From contig CM049321.1 in assembly GCA_026874595.1 (NCBI GenBank), forward strand, positions 11,507,479 to 11,571,478: DNA of 64,000 nt, given 5' to 3'. Source of the stretch: Sipunculus nudus. Lineage: Eukaryota; Annelida; Sipuncula; Golfingiida; Sipunculidae. The position numbers and the translations under genes are program-made. The notes under the pieces were generated by a model, which saw only the letters and a list, made by a program, of their open reading frames with translations, had not been told where the DNA came from and did no database searches. This document shows positions 50,353 to 62,700 of this stretch, piece by piece (the first letter of the stretch is position 1; each line of letters opens with the position of its first letter).

Positions 50353-51240
50353 ACATTATTGGCAGACTTTTAAATGACTAGATTCAATATATGTCACATT
50401 GGAGAATAATTTTAACGTACTCAGAGTGAGAAATAGTTCTTTCGGTCACACGATTCAAAATCTCTAGAAATTTGGAAAAAAATTGAATGTCTCAAATATT
50501 TCTGCCGTTCATCAGATCTGAAAAAAAAACAGCAGCACTCGCGCATGAATGAAAGTATACTCATTGTAAAAATTTCATAGCTGATTCACTTTGCTTCGCA
50601 TGTTTTGAGACCAGTCATACACGGCCAAATTAAATGCTAATAATTCAATGCATGGATATGCGCATATCTATTCTACGTATGCAATATCACAACACAACAT
50701 TGGCAAAATCATTATATAAATGTGAATTTACAGTTATTCTTGCATTAAACTTTATCTGATGTACAGAAAACTAATTTTCATTTAAAAACATCATTTATGG
50801 GATGAAAATCTATATATTGTTATACTTTGTCATTTTGCCAGTTATGGACTCATGGCTGGCATGTCAATTTATACATTAACTCCTTCTGTCTGTTCTTTGC
50901 TGGTTTTATGCAGGATCTGCAACATACACTCCTTTCAGATATGCTCCATGCATAATGTTCAGACTGAGCTTAACTCGTTACGCAGTGGTAAAATGATGCA
51001 AACACCTACCATGTAACCGTTATATGTTATAACATGTTTCACATGGGTTTTCTCCCTGCAAAAATGTTCAGATAAGAGTGAGAGCGGTGTTGGCTTATAT
51101 ACAGTGTAAAGCTTGAAGATAAAAGCCATACTCTTACAAAACCTTGTATATTTGTATTCAATAAATATTATGTACTGGGATATATTTCCCAGTTAGGCCT
51201 GTTAGTCTATCAGAGATGTTCTCGCTATATAAATATTATT

Positions 51241-53672
51241 AGGGCCCCGCTTGACAAGCGGTGCCCTCTAGTGGTCACCGTGTTAGTCCGTCCTACCGTC
51301 CTTCCGTCCATCCGTCCTTCCGTCAGTGACACTTTCTTTCACGCGCGATAACTCAACAACAACGAACTGCAGTTTTACAAAATCCACAGGGATGATTGGT
51401 ACCTATGAGGGCTCCAGACCTATCGATTACAGACATGTCGGAATTCCAATATGGCCGCCACAGCCATATCGCTGATTTTCTTTCTCGCGATAACTCAACA
51501 AAAAACTACTGCAGCTTTCCCAAATTCACAGGGATGATTGGTACCTATGAGGGCTCCAGACCTATCGAATTACATACCCGTCGGAATTCCAATATGGCCA
51601 CCACAGCCAGATCGCTGATTCTCTTTCGCGCCCGATAACTCAACAAAAACCTACTGCAGCTTTCCCAAATTCACAGGGATGAATGGTACCTGTGAGGGCT
51701 CCAGACCTATTGAATAACAGACATGTCGGAATTCCAATATGGCCACCACAGCCCGATCGCTGATTTTCTTTCGCGCGATAACTCAACAACAACATATTGC
51801 AGCTTTCCCAAATTCACAGGGATGATTGGTACCCATGAGGGCTCCAGACATATTGAATGACAGACCTGTCAGAATTCCAATATGGCCGCCACAGCCCAAT
51901 CGCTGATTTTCTTTCGCGCGCGATAACTCAACAACAACCCTAATGCAGGTTTCCCAAATTCACAGGGATGATTGGAACCTTTGAGGGCTCCAGACCTATC
52001 GATTACAGACATGTCGGAATTCCAATATGGCCGCCACAGCCATATCGCTGATTTTCTTTCTCGCGATAACTCAACAACAACGTACTGCAGTTTTACAAAA
52101 TCCACAGGGATGATTGGTACCTATGAGGGCTCCAGACCTATCGATTACAGACATGTCGGAATTCCAATATGGCCGCCACAGCCAGATCGCTGATTTTCTT
52201 TCTCGCGATAACTCAACAAAAAACTACTGCAGCTTTCCCAAATTCACAGGGATAATTGGTATCTATGAGGGCTCCAGACCTATCGAATTACATACCCGTC
52301 GGAATTCCAATATGGCCACCACAGCCAGATCGCTGATTCTGTTTCGCGCCCGATAACTCAACAAAAACCTACTGCAGCTTTGCCAAATTCACAGGCATGA
52401 TTGGTACCTATGAGGGCTCCAGACCTATCGAATTACATACCCGTCGGAATTCCAATATGGCCACCACAGCCAGATCGCTGATTCTCTTTCGCGCCCGATA
52501 ACTCAACAAAAACCTACTGCAGCTTTCCCAAATTCACAGGGATGATTGGTACCTGTGAGGGCTCCAGACCTATTGAATAACAGACCTGTCGGAATTCCAA
52601 TATGGCCACCACAGCCCGATCGCTGATTTTCTTTCGCGCGATAACTCAACAACAACATATTGCAGCTTTCCCAAATTCACAGGGATGATTGGTACCTATG
52701 AGGGCTCCAGACATATTGAATGACAGACCTGTCAGAATTCCAATATGGCCGCCACAGCCCAATCGCTGATTTTCTTTCGCGCGCGATAACTCAACAACAA
52801 CCCTAATGCAGCTTTCCAAAATTCACAGGGATGATTGGAACCTATGAGGGCTCCAGACCTTTCGAATTACAGACCTGTTTGAAATCCAATATGGCCACCA
52901 TAGACCGATCGCTGATTTTCTTTCGCGCCCTTTAACTCAACAAAACCTACTGCAGCTTTCCCAAATTCACAGGGATGATTGGTAACTATGAGGGCTCCAG
53001 ACCTATTGAATTACAGACCTGTTGGAATTCGAATATGGCCGCCACAGCCCGATCGCTGATTTTCTTTCGCACGCGATAACTCAACAACAACCCTAATGCA
53101 GCTTTCCCAAATTCACAGGGATGATTGGAACCTATGAAGGCTCCAGACCTATTGAATTACAGACCTGTTTGAATTCCAATATGGCCACCATAGCCCGATC
53201 GCTGATTTACTTTCGCGCCCTTTAACTCAACAAAAACCTACTGCAGCTTTCCCAAATTCACAGGGATGATTGGTAACTATGAGGGCTCCAGACCTATTGA
53301 ATTACAGACCTGCTGGAATTCGAATATGGCCGCCACAGCCCGATCGCTGATTTTCTTTCGCACGCGATAACTCAACAAAAACCTACTGCAACTTTCCCAA
53401 TTTCACAGGGATCATTGGTGCCAATGAGGGCTCCAGACCTATTCAATTGCTGACTTGCTCAAAATCAAATATGGCTAACAGACTACATTCGGTGATTTTC
53501 TATTGAACACATTATTTCAGACATATCTTCTTTAATATCATTTGATCCTGTAGGATTTTCCCCCTCATGCATATGGAAAAAAACCTATTTCTGTGTGTCA
53601 TATTTTTCAAATTTAACTTTAGTTTTCACCAATATGTAAACTGGTTCAGCACCAGCAGAAACGCGGGGCCCT
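51241..53672 (-). mobile_element. Pearl-like non-autonomous element with a tandem-repeat core (type 2 ends)
   Basis: The left edge AGGGCCCCGC (51241-51250) and right edge GCGGGGCCCT (53663-53672) are perfect 10-bp inverses. The left edge is part of a terminal hairpin (GGGCCCCGCTTG facing CAAGCGGTGCCC), followed by a CCGT-rich tract (51286-51325). On the opposite strand this is the same order as in other elements here: tetranucleotide tract, hairpin, TAA. The core is a satellite array (next entry). Bivalve pearl elements and Helentron-related elements share this plan of tandem core plus short complementary ends; the assignment is by architecture only. No protein is encoded. Confidence 0.7.
51361..53470. 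repeat. Satellite core: about 15 copies of a 144-bp unit with higher-order structure
   Basis: Units are marked by CACAGGGATGATTGGTACC and GAATTCCAATATGGCC. Starts fall near 51385, 51527, 51672, 51815, 51961, 52102, 52245, 52390, 52535, 52679, 52823, 52967, 53114, 53262 and 53405. Units 1-3 match units 6-8 at an offset of 717-718 bp, then units 4-5 match units 10-11 at about 863 bp, so a five-unit block was duplicated and one unit added. Open frames 51396-51638 and 52114-52356 are by-products. Confidence 0.9.
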
Positions 53673-53796
53673 CCGAGGACCATTGTCCGACCACATCTAG
53701 CTATTATTATTATTATTTTAAATATGCTTATGAGGAATAGATAAATAAATCATTTATTGTTCAGCCTTGCATTAGTTTAGTGATGAGAGATTCTAG

Positions 53797-54450
53797 AATA
53801 AACAAAGGACCAAGGGGTCTCGGCGCTCAGCTGTATTTTGAAAAATCCAAGTGAATACAAAGATTTATTCCTAATGAATACAAAGAATTATTTCTATTAT
53901 TATATATTTTTAAAGATATATTGCATTTGTAAAGCAGAGAGGATATGTCCTTGTTATTGTTATTTAGGGGTAGTCAAATACAGAATATGATTGCAGAAAT
54001 AACTCTACTGTACTTCCACGGAAAATAAGGAATTTAAGCGATTTTCTGTTTGTGCTGAATATGCAAATATAGGAGTAATGTCTTTATTGGAATTGTAATA
54101 ATCACATATACTGGGTTTGTGGACCTTTCTTCAGAAAAAAAAATTCCATGGTTTCCAAAGATTATCCATGACTTAAATTTTTACTTTTTAAAGACATTTC
54201 GGGAATGATATGGTAGGTTTTCCATGATTTTCTCAGGTAAATGAGATAAAACACATTTTTATGTGTGCTTCAGATATATGAAAATAAAATCAGCTAATTT
54301 TACTGATTCCACAGTTCCCTTATTTGTTAAATATGGCTGCCATGGCCACGAACTCGTATGGATGAAACAGTGAATCTGATTGGTAGACCTTCATCGTGTT
54401 TATACATGTGTAAACGGTTCCTTTTCATTTTACATGATTAAACATATTAT
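53797..54450 (+). mobile_element. 5' end of a type 1 hairpin-ended element, rest unclear
   Basis: The sequence AACAAAGGACCAAGGGGTC, then TCGGCGCTCAGCTG, matches the type 1 start. No hairpin end was found downstream, so the copy is truncated or diverged; the right boundary given is arbitrary. Confidence 0.4.
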
Positions 54451-55163
54451 TATAAATATGATAATGAAAAACTAGCCGTGAAAACCCGACTCAGTAGGCA
54501 ACGATAAAGGGGCTTGTAAGCCGACTTAAGTTGTGATACAAGCAATATTGAGGAATGCATCGCAGTGGTCTTCCATCGTGTTGCATTCATATTGTGGTGA
54601 ACAGCCCAAAGTCTTAACATTATGTTAACGAAAGATGAATAAACACAAGAGAAAACATGTGAACGCACAACCCAAACTAAAAGTCTATGGTAACGAGTCA
54701 TTTCCTTTATCGCGTACAATTTGGCTGCGTCTAGTAACCCGTGCGAGCCATGAGTGTATTCATGCAATCAGAAATTCAACAAACCTGCGGAGGGGTTTAT
54801 CAATATGCTTAGTTAAAACTTTAGTTTAAACTTTTCTCGCATATGTTGGTGGTGTTTGAAAGTACACTAAAAATACTAACGATTAGTTTGGTTTATGTCA
54901 ACTAACAGTGGTCCTGTAGGCCATGAGACATAAAAAATGACGAAAATATTTGCATCCTTATTGGGCCTTATAATGTGGTCCCCATACCTAGATGTAAAGG
55001 CACTCTGACAGCCAGTGACAGGTTGTAATGTCAGAATGGCGATATGGCGCTAATGAAAACCTGATGTCAGCTGCACTGAGCAAATAAATCATGACATAGC
55101 TGCTTCAATGAAGAATACAATAAAGTAAATTTTGTATTCTCAAATATATATTTGCAATTGCAA

Positions 55164-55220
<57 letters not shown>

Positions 55221-55725
55221 CATGAGCTGGTCCATCTGTTTAAACTAAATAAATAATTGAACTTCAAGGTAAAATGTTGAATCAAGGTTTATTTAGAAAT
55301 TAAAGTCCAACAAGTTTGCCGTCTGAATTATGTTACTTAAATGGAAACTGATGTATTAACATTACTATTCAGCTGCATGATTATTAAATGCCAAGACACC
55401 CAGTTGAATAAATTTATGAATCATAGACTTGATTGAAAATGAATTCCAATATGTAGTGTTTGTTTTAAAGCCCATTTTCTGAGAGGGTATCTCTGGTACA
55501 GGTGAGTGTGTCATCATGGGATATAAATACAATATATCTTTGAGATGTTTGACTAAAACCAAGATAAATAATAACATAAGAATATTAAAGATATTGCACT
55601 GTGCATGTGTATGTGTGCAGGGGGAGGGTTTCAGCTGATAAAGTCATAAACCTGCACCAGTGGCTTCAATTTACCGGGGGGGGGGATGACTCGGGGCTAG
55701 GGGGTATGACAAGGGGTGGGAGGGT

Positions 55726-55791
<66 letters not shown>

Positions 55792-55819
55792 CGCATACTT
55801 TTTAGTCTGGTAAGACCTA
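54451..55819. other. Non-coding stretch with microsatellites
   Basis: Contains (TA)n at 55169-55218, a G-run at about 55676-55685 and (AC)n at 55739-55777 flanked by TA runs. Open frames (54450-54829, 55365-55577) show no domain. Confidence 0.4.
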
Positions 55820-56405
55820 CTTTTGAGTAACCCGATTCAATCGGACTCAATATTAGTAGGCCCTGCTATATATTGAGTCCAATAACTATACAGTTTGAGT
55901 TTCTACAGTACAAGTCTCAGACTACACACGTCCCAATGCCCTTGTAACCAGTGTCAACAGGTGTTCGTTACCCCGTGCAAGCGCGTCACTCTTCAGAGCT
56001 GGGCCCGCTGAAACAAAATTGTAACAACATTTGGCTTCTAATCACTCGAGTCAGCGAGGGTCCCAGCGAGGTCTTCAAGTGCGGCCATTCGACTGTTCTT
56101 CTCGGTCCCTACTTTACTTGCTGACAAGCCTCTGATGAAAAGGTCAGAAAAAATATTTAAAAAATGATGACCCTAGTTTAATTTTGGTTGCTATCGAAAC
56201 CATTATACACATACTTATTGGCGTTAAACTGGTGTAATCCTGTGTCTTGTTGTTTGGCAGTACACAGGCAGTCAAAGAACATGCAACTGATCCGTAGCTT
56301 ATACCGTGACTTATATTGTAGAAACTCTTACTGTATGGCTATCGGACTCAATGTATGACAGGGCCTAATAATATTGAGTCCAATTAAATCGGGCTAACTT
56401 TTGAG
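55820..56405. mobile_element. Inverted-repeat element, arms about 63 bp
   Basis: The left arm (55821-55883, containing CGGACTCAATATTAGTAGGC) is matched by the reverse complement of 56341-56404 (TGGACTCAATATTATTAGGC). Both contain CCCGATT near the outer end and ATTGAGTCC near the inner end. The 457 bp between the arms carry no coding sequence. It is a non-autonomous DNA transposon by structure; superfamily unknown. Confidence 0.7.
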
Positions 56406-56466
56406 TTGTGAGCCCAGTCATTACTGTACTGCAGTGGCCATTGATATCGCACTGCACAGCCGGTGT

Positions 56467-56660
56467 TACGACCCATAATGTAATAACCGGCCCATAATGT
56501 AATAAAAACGACCCATAATGTAATAACGGCTCATAATGTAATAAAAACGGCCCATATTGTAAAAACCATACCCTGCCCATATTGTTATAAAATCGCAAGT
56601 GGATAAAATGTTCATATTGCAATAAAATCGCAGGTGGGTAAAACGGCCAATAATTTTATA
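56467..56660. repeat. Short tandem repeats of about 20-26 bp (CCCATAATGTAATAA)
   Basis: At least four close copies of ACGACCCATAATGTAATAA lie between 56467 and 56545, followed by looser copies (CCCATATTGT, TTCATATTGC, each with AATAAAATCGCA) to 56660. Confidence 0.75.
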
Positions 56661-56896
56661 AATCAAATTTTATTCAACTTAAGCAATTCAAATATTGACT
56701 TCTAGTGACACGAATGTGTAAGTGAACATACAAGCATGAAAATCCACTGGATTTACATAATTCCTAAATGTTTAAAACGGTGAGCAAGCTTATGTGAGCC
56801 AAATATGGCCATGATTCATGTTTATCCTTTGTTTGGCTCAGTGTTTAACTGGGATGATAAAGTATTTACACAGGATAAACTGGATAATATCTAAAA

Positions 56897-56900
<4 letters not shown>

Positions 56901-56956
<56 letters not shown>

Positions 56957-57099
56957 TTCTAATATTTTGGCGTCTGTATAAAACCTAAAAAAAGCACGTA
57001 TTAAATGTAATTTTGGTTTGCTGAAAACACCTTAATATTTCTCCTGGGTACATTTCTAGGATTTTATAAAGCACCTGAGTCCATTAAAGCTAATATACT

Positions 57100-57144
<45 letters not shown>
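56901..57144. repeat. Two (TA)n tracts
   Basis: TA runs at 56901-56955 and 57103-57144, separated by AT-rich single-copy sequence. Confidence 0.9.
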
Positions 57145-57147
<3 letters not shown>

Positions 57148-57689
57148 CAAGTATATATATATTAATGTAAATATTTTGACAATATAAAATGATAAAACCT
57201 AAAAATACTCTTTCTTTTTGATACATTTCAATTTATTCTAATTCTCTCTAAAATAAGGAATTTAAATTTAAATTTCAGTGCGTTTGGTCAATATATCGTA
57301 GAGAATATTTTATATGATCTCTCGAAACCCTCTAGATTAAAAAATTATAAATGTAGGTACTGCTGCAATTTCTCCTGTGTCTATCATCGGACTGACTGCC
57401 ATCGACTAGAATTCGGGAGATAATATAATAAATAATAATCTTATATTCTATGGTAAGAAAAAAAAAATCAGTTAAGAATAAAAGTTTTTTCGGTTCTCTT
57501 ATTTGGATAGGTTTAGATGTCTTAGGTCAATATGTATAAAACGTCACATAGATTAAGAGCTCAAACACACGTTTTTGAAGTTAAAACCTGGATGCGTCAT
57601 TCGTGCGCTTCAAGAGTGACACTGATGCAATTTAATCTTGAAAAATAAAATGACACGCCCTAACAACAAAACAACAATTTAAAAATGCC

Positions 57690-57880
57690 GGTTTCTGTTC
57701 TAGAGGTAATGCAGAGAGCTCAGAGCGGGAAGATTGTGAGTTCAAATCTCAGCCGGGGAGCGGTAAGATTTTTCATGGTCGGCCCCCATCCAGGGTTAGC
57801 GCTCTGCAGCCGTGTATCACAAAGGTGTATGCAAGGGGGGGGGGGGGGGTCGGGAGGGTCGTACGACCCCCCAAAAACTT
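57690..57880 (+). mobile_element. Possible tRNA-derived SINE fragment with G-run and palindrome
   Basis: GAGTTCAAATCTC at about 57739-57751 resembles the tRNA B box (GGTTCRANTCC), and TAGAGGTAATGCAGAGAGC lies at the A-box distance upstream. Downstream are a G-run (57835-57850) and the perfect palindrome GGGTCGTACGACCC near 57857-57870. The tRNA likeness is partial and no cloverleaf is claimed. Confidence 0.35.
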
Positions 57881-58682
57881 CAAAAAGGTCCACATTTTTT
57901 TCCAAAGAAATTTTTTTTGGTCAGAATCGCATATGGAAAAAGTTTTGATCAGGTACCAGCAATGCTTCAAAGACCTGGCAAAATCATATACTCTACGAGA
58001 AGATGGTTGATGTAAAGGAAGTGGCATTGGTACGTTCATTCTGACAAAAGCAACCTATAGACTGTTGCATTTAGGGCATGCCCTTGAGAACTCGGACTAG
58101 AAGAAAGACACTGAAATGTGGCATTCCTCAATGGCGTTGCAGTCTCAGATAAGGAATGGGATTAGGTAAAACTTTACCAATATTAGAGTCACAACTCTTG
58201 TTCTAATGGTAGGCCAATCCATGCAATTTTGTGCACTTTATTATATGAGACTTTTGACCGCTCATAGGCATTAGTGTCCATAATGTAGTCCTATTCACAT
58301 GCAGACATTCACTCATGTAATTATATTTGCATAAGGAGTAAATTTACGCTTGTGCGTAAAATTCTACTTTAAGTATATTTCCATTGTGTTCACATGTCGT
58401 TAATGTTAGGAATGCAAAAATGACATTTAAAAACACTAAAAGAGTTAAACAAAGGCCCTATGGCTATAGAAACAAGAAATATATTCTTCCATGGTAAACG
58501 GACGTTTTCGGATAGGACATTCAGGAACTGGACAGTCCGGACAAAGACGTTAGTTTCAGACAGGTCTTTTTGTATGAAAAGGCCATTGGTTTTGAACTGA
58601 ATGAAAAGATTTCAAATCCAGGCAAATCAAATACACCAATGTGTTCTTCAAATCTGCACGATGAAAGGAACATATGTTTTGA
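57881..58682. other. Non-coding stretch
   Basis: No gene or strong repeat seen. Confidence 0.4.
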
Positions 58683-58861
58683 TATAGACTACGCTTTCAT
58701 TTTTTTTTAATTATTTTTTTTATTATTTTAACAAAGATGATAATATACATAACACATTGCTTAAAAATATATGATATAGCATACGCTTTAATTTTTCGTA
58801 TTATTTTTTATTATTTTTACCAAGATGATAATATACATAACACATTATTAAAAAATATATA
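58683..58861. repeat. Tandem duplication of about 90 bp
   Basis: GATATAGACTACGCTTTCAT... and GATATAGCATACGCTTTAAT... share the continuing phrase AAGATGATAATATACATAAC. Sequence 58862-59740 after it holds nothing recognisable. Confidence 0.7.
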
Positions 58862-59739
58862 CACTTTCCATAAGGCCCTTAATATACAGGAATGCACATA
58901 AACGCTAAAGAAAACTGTAGCTCACTTGGTCAGGCATAAACATTTATAACATATATTAGCTGTATCCCTGGAACTTTTGTTTATAAAAGGTATTATTAGA
59001 TAGACAGAGCAATGGACCCCAAAATATCGCTGTATAGCTAACAGGTCAATTTAACATCATTGTGTCATCACCATTATGAAGTATTTGATAAAAATATTCC
59101 TTAATTTTACCTAAACTGTTGTTCTGGGTTCACCATATACATAATGTGCAACCTATGGATATTTGCATTTACCTTTAAAATGTTATTTCCCAACCATTTA
59201 TGGCTCAAAACATTACATTTTCAACATATTGAGTTGTAAGCATATACACTAAAATGCTAAAACGGGTCCAGTCTTTTACAGGGAGACGTTTGTAGATGAA
59301 AAATTGAAAAATTATCCCTGCTTATTTCAAACGCCAAAGTCCTACAAAGTCATAATTTTTAAAAGTAAGTGTCCCTATTAAAATGTAAATATGTTCCTAT
59401 ATAAACATGATGCATATAGCTTTTCCTAATTGCACATTGGATCAACGTTTTCTGGATAAAGGTAATTTTTCCCTCTTCTTTATTAACTTCTTGACAGTGA
59501 GATATTATCAGGATAATCAGTACTGCATGAAACACCCAAATAACAAACAGTACCAGAAATATTAACTTGTCACATGAGTAAATGCTAAGGAATAAAGTCT
59601 TATATCTCCGATACTGTATCCACTTGAAACTATTTATAGTCCTTTTATTGGCTGCACTGGAAGATTAAGTCTAGTACACAAGTGTCAGGATCATACATAC
59701 CAGCAAGGCACTATGTATTACAAGGTGACAAATTGTTAA

Positions 59740-62700
59740 CCTTTAAGAATTTTCAGACAAACAGAAGCGTGTTAGGCCTAAATTCGAAAACTTTTGCTTT
59801 GTATCCAACTTATCAGAAACAAAAATGTCAGGTTTAAGTCTTTTTTTTTCTAGATCCGCCACTGAGCACCCCTCCCCTTCCCCGGTTTCCCGCAAATAAT
59901 CGGTAATAGTAATTTTTATCCCTCTGAGAAAATAGAATGTTATATATTTCAACTTTTTATTGAAAGATTTTGTCATTTATTTTTAGATTCCTATTAACTT
60001 AGAGTCACTATTTTGTCGCCAAGAAACTAGTCTACGTACCTATGGGTCATATTCATGTGTATTTGTAGAAAAATGCTTCAATTCTGTTTTTTTCCAGTAA
60101 GAAAAGCATAAGCAAATCGCAAGCAAATTATAAGCAATGGAACAATGTCTTCATAAATGCTTTTTGCGACTATTTTCTGAGGACATAATGTATTATTGGA
60201 CTTCTATTGAGACTAACTATGTCGGAAATAGTGCAAAATTGTAGATAGAAACAAAAAAATGGGTCTCGAATTTCATATTATCCCCCTTAGAAAATAGCAA
60301 TATTATATTTATTAATTAATGTTCATTAGGAGGCACCATGTTTTAGCCAGGTAAATAGTCTGCATCCTTAAGGGAATCCTTGGGTATTTGTTGAAAAATA
60401 CTTCATTTCTGTAGTGTTTTCTCAATAAGCAAACCATAAGCGAAACGCAAATAAATTGTAAGGAAAGGAACAATGTCTTCATTAATTCTTTTGCGACTAT
60501 TTTCTAAAGACATAATGTATTATTTGACTAACCGGGAGCCTAATTATATCGTAAACGGTGCAAAACAGTAGATCAATTGATAAAAAATTAAAAAAAAAAA
60601 AAAAAATGGGCCCCTGTAATACATAATATCTCTTATTGGAAATACCAGTCTTTTACATTTCTAATAATGATTGAACGATTGTGCCCTTTATTTTTAGATT
60701 AATGTTCACTAGGAGTCACCAATGTGTAGCCAGGGAAATAGTCTGCGTCCTTAAGGGACATATTTGTGTGTATTTGTTGAGAAATGCTTCATTTCTGTGG
60801 TGTTTTATCAATTAGCAAAGCATAAGCAAAACGCAAGCAAATTGTAAGCAAAGGAACGTCTTCATAAATTCTTTTTGGGACAATTTTCGGAGGACATCAT
60901 GTATTATGTGGCTTTCAGGAAGTCTAATCATGTCGGAAATAGCGGAAAATTGTAGATAAATTGGGAAAGAAATAAGAAAATGGGTCTCGAAATTCATTTT
61001 CTCCCTTTTATAAAATAGGAGTATTTTATATTTCTACTTTTTTTAAAAGATTTTGACATTTATTGTTAGATTCTTGTTCACTTAGCGTCACTATTTTATC
61101 GCCAAGGAACTAGTCTGCGTACCTATGGGTCATATTCATGTGTGTTTGTAGAAAAATGTTTCATTTCTGTGGTGTTTTTACCGTAAGCAAAGTATAAACA
61201 AAGCATAAGCAAAGTGTAAGCAAAGGAACTATGTCTTAAAAAATTCTTTTTGTGAATATTTTCTGAAGACAATGTATTTTTTGACTAACCGGTAGCCCAA
61301 TTATATCGGAAACGGTGCAAAACAGTAGACCAATTGAGAATAAACTAAAAAATGGGTCCGTATTACCCATAATATCTCTTATTGGGAATAGTAGTATTTT
61401 ACATTTCTAATATTGATTGAACGATTGTGCCCTTTATTTTTAGATTAATGTTCACTAGGAGGCACCATTGTGTAGCCAGGGAATTAGTCTGCGTCCCTAC
61501 GGGACATATTTGTGTGTATATGTTGAAAAATGCTTTATTTCTGTGGTGTTTTCTCAATAAGCAAAGCATAAGCAAAACGCAAGCAAATTGTAAGCAAATC
61601 AACAATGTCTTGATAAATTCTTTTTGCCACTATTTTCTGAGGATATAATATATTATTAGGCTTCCGAGGTGTCTAATCATATAGGAAATAGTGGAAAATT
61701 GTAGATAAATTGTGAAAGAAATAAGAAAATGGGTCTCGAATTTCTTATCATCCCTTTTATAAAATAGTAATATTTTGTATTTTTACATTTTATTGAAAGA
61801 TTTTGCCTATTATTGTTAGATTCCTGTTCACTTAGCGTCACTATTTTATCGCCAAGGACATAATGAAGACATAATGTAATATTTGACTAACCAGGAGCCT
61901 AATTATATCGAGAACGCTGCAAAACAGTAGACCAATTGAGAAAAAACTAAAAGATGGGTCCGTATTACCCATAATATCTCTTATTGGAAGTAGGAGTATT
62001 TTACATTTCTAATATTGATTGAACGATTGTGCCCTTTATTTTTAGATAAATGTTCACTAAGAGGCACCATTGTGTAGCCATGGAATTAGTCTGCGTCCCT
62101 ACGGGACATATTTGTGTGTATTTGTTGAAAAATGCTTTATTTCTCTGGTGTTTTCTCAATAAGCAAAGCATAAGCAAAACGCAAGCAAATTGTAAGCCAA
62201 GGAACATTGTCGTCTTAAAATCTTTTTGCGGCTATTTTCTGAGGACATAATGTATTATTAGGCTCCCAGGGAGTATATTCATGCCAGAAATAGATGAATA
62301 TTGTAGATAAATTGGGAAAGAAATGAGAAAATGGGTCTCGAAATCGATATTATTCCTTTTAGAAAATAGCAATATTTTAAATTTCTACTTTTTTTGAAAG
62401 GTTTTGCCATTTATATTTAGAATCCGGTTCACTAAGCGTCACTTTTTTGTCGCCAAGGAAATTGTCTGCGTACCTATGAGTCATATTCGGGTTTATTTGA
62501 AGAAAAATGCTTCATTTGTGTGGTGTTTTCTCAATATGGAAAGCATAAGCAAAACGTAAGCAAATTGTAAGCAAAGGAACAATGTCTTCATCAATTTTTT
62601 TTAAATATTTTCTAGAGACATAATGTATTATTTGGCTAACCGGGAGCCTTATTATATCGGAAACGTTGAAAACAGTAGATCAATTGAGAAAAAATAAACA

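Noticed and set aside
51396-52356. Two nearly identical 80-codon frames
   Set aside because: They lie in the satellite core, recur only because of block duplication, and have no domain.
51361-53470. Regular repeats considered as a CRISPR array
   Set aside because: Units of 144 bp are head-to-tail without unique spacers, in a eukaryotic context.
57690-57760. Considered as a tRNA gene
   Set aside because: B-box-like sequence is present, but no full cloverleaf or acceptor stem could be drawn.
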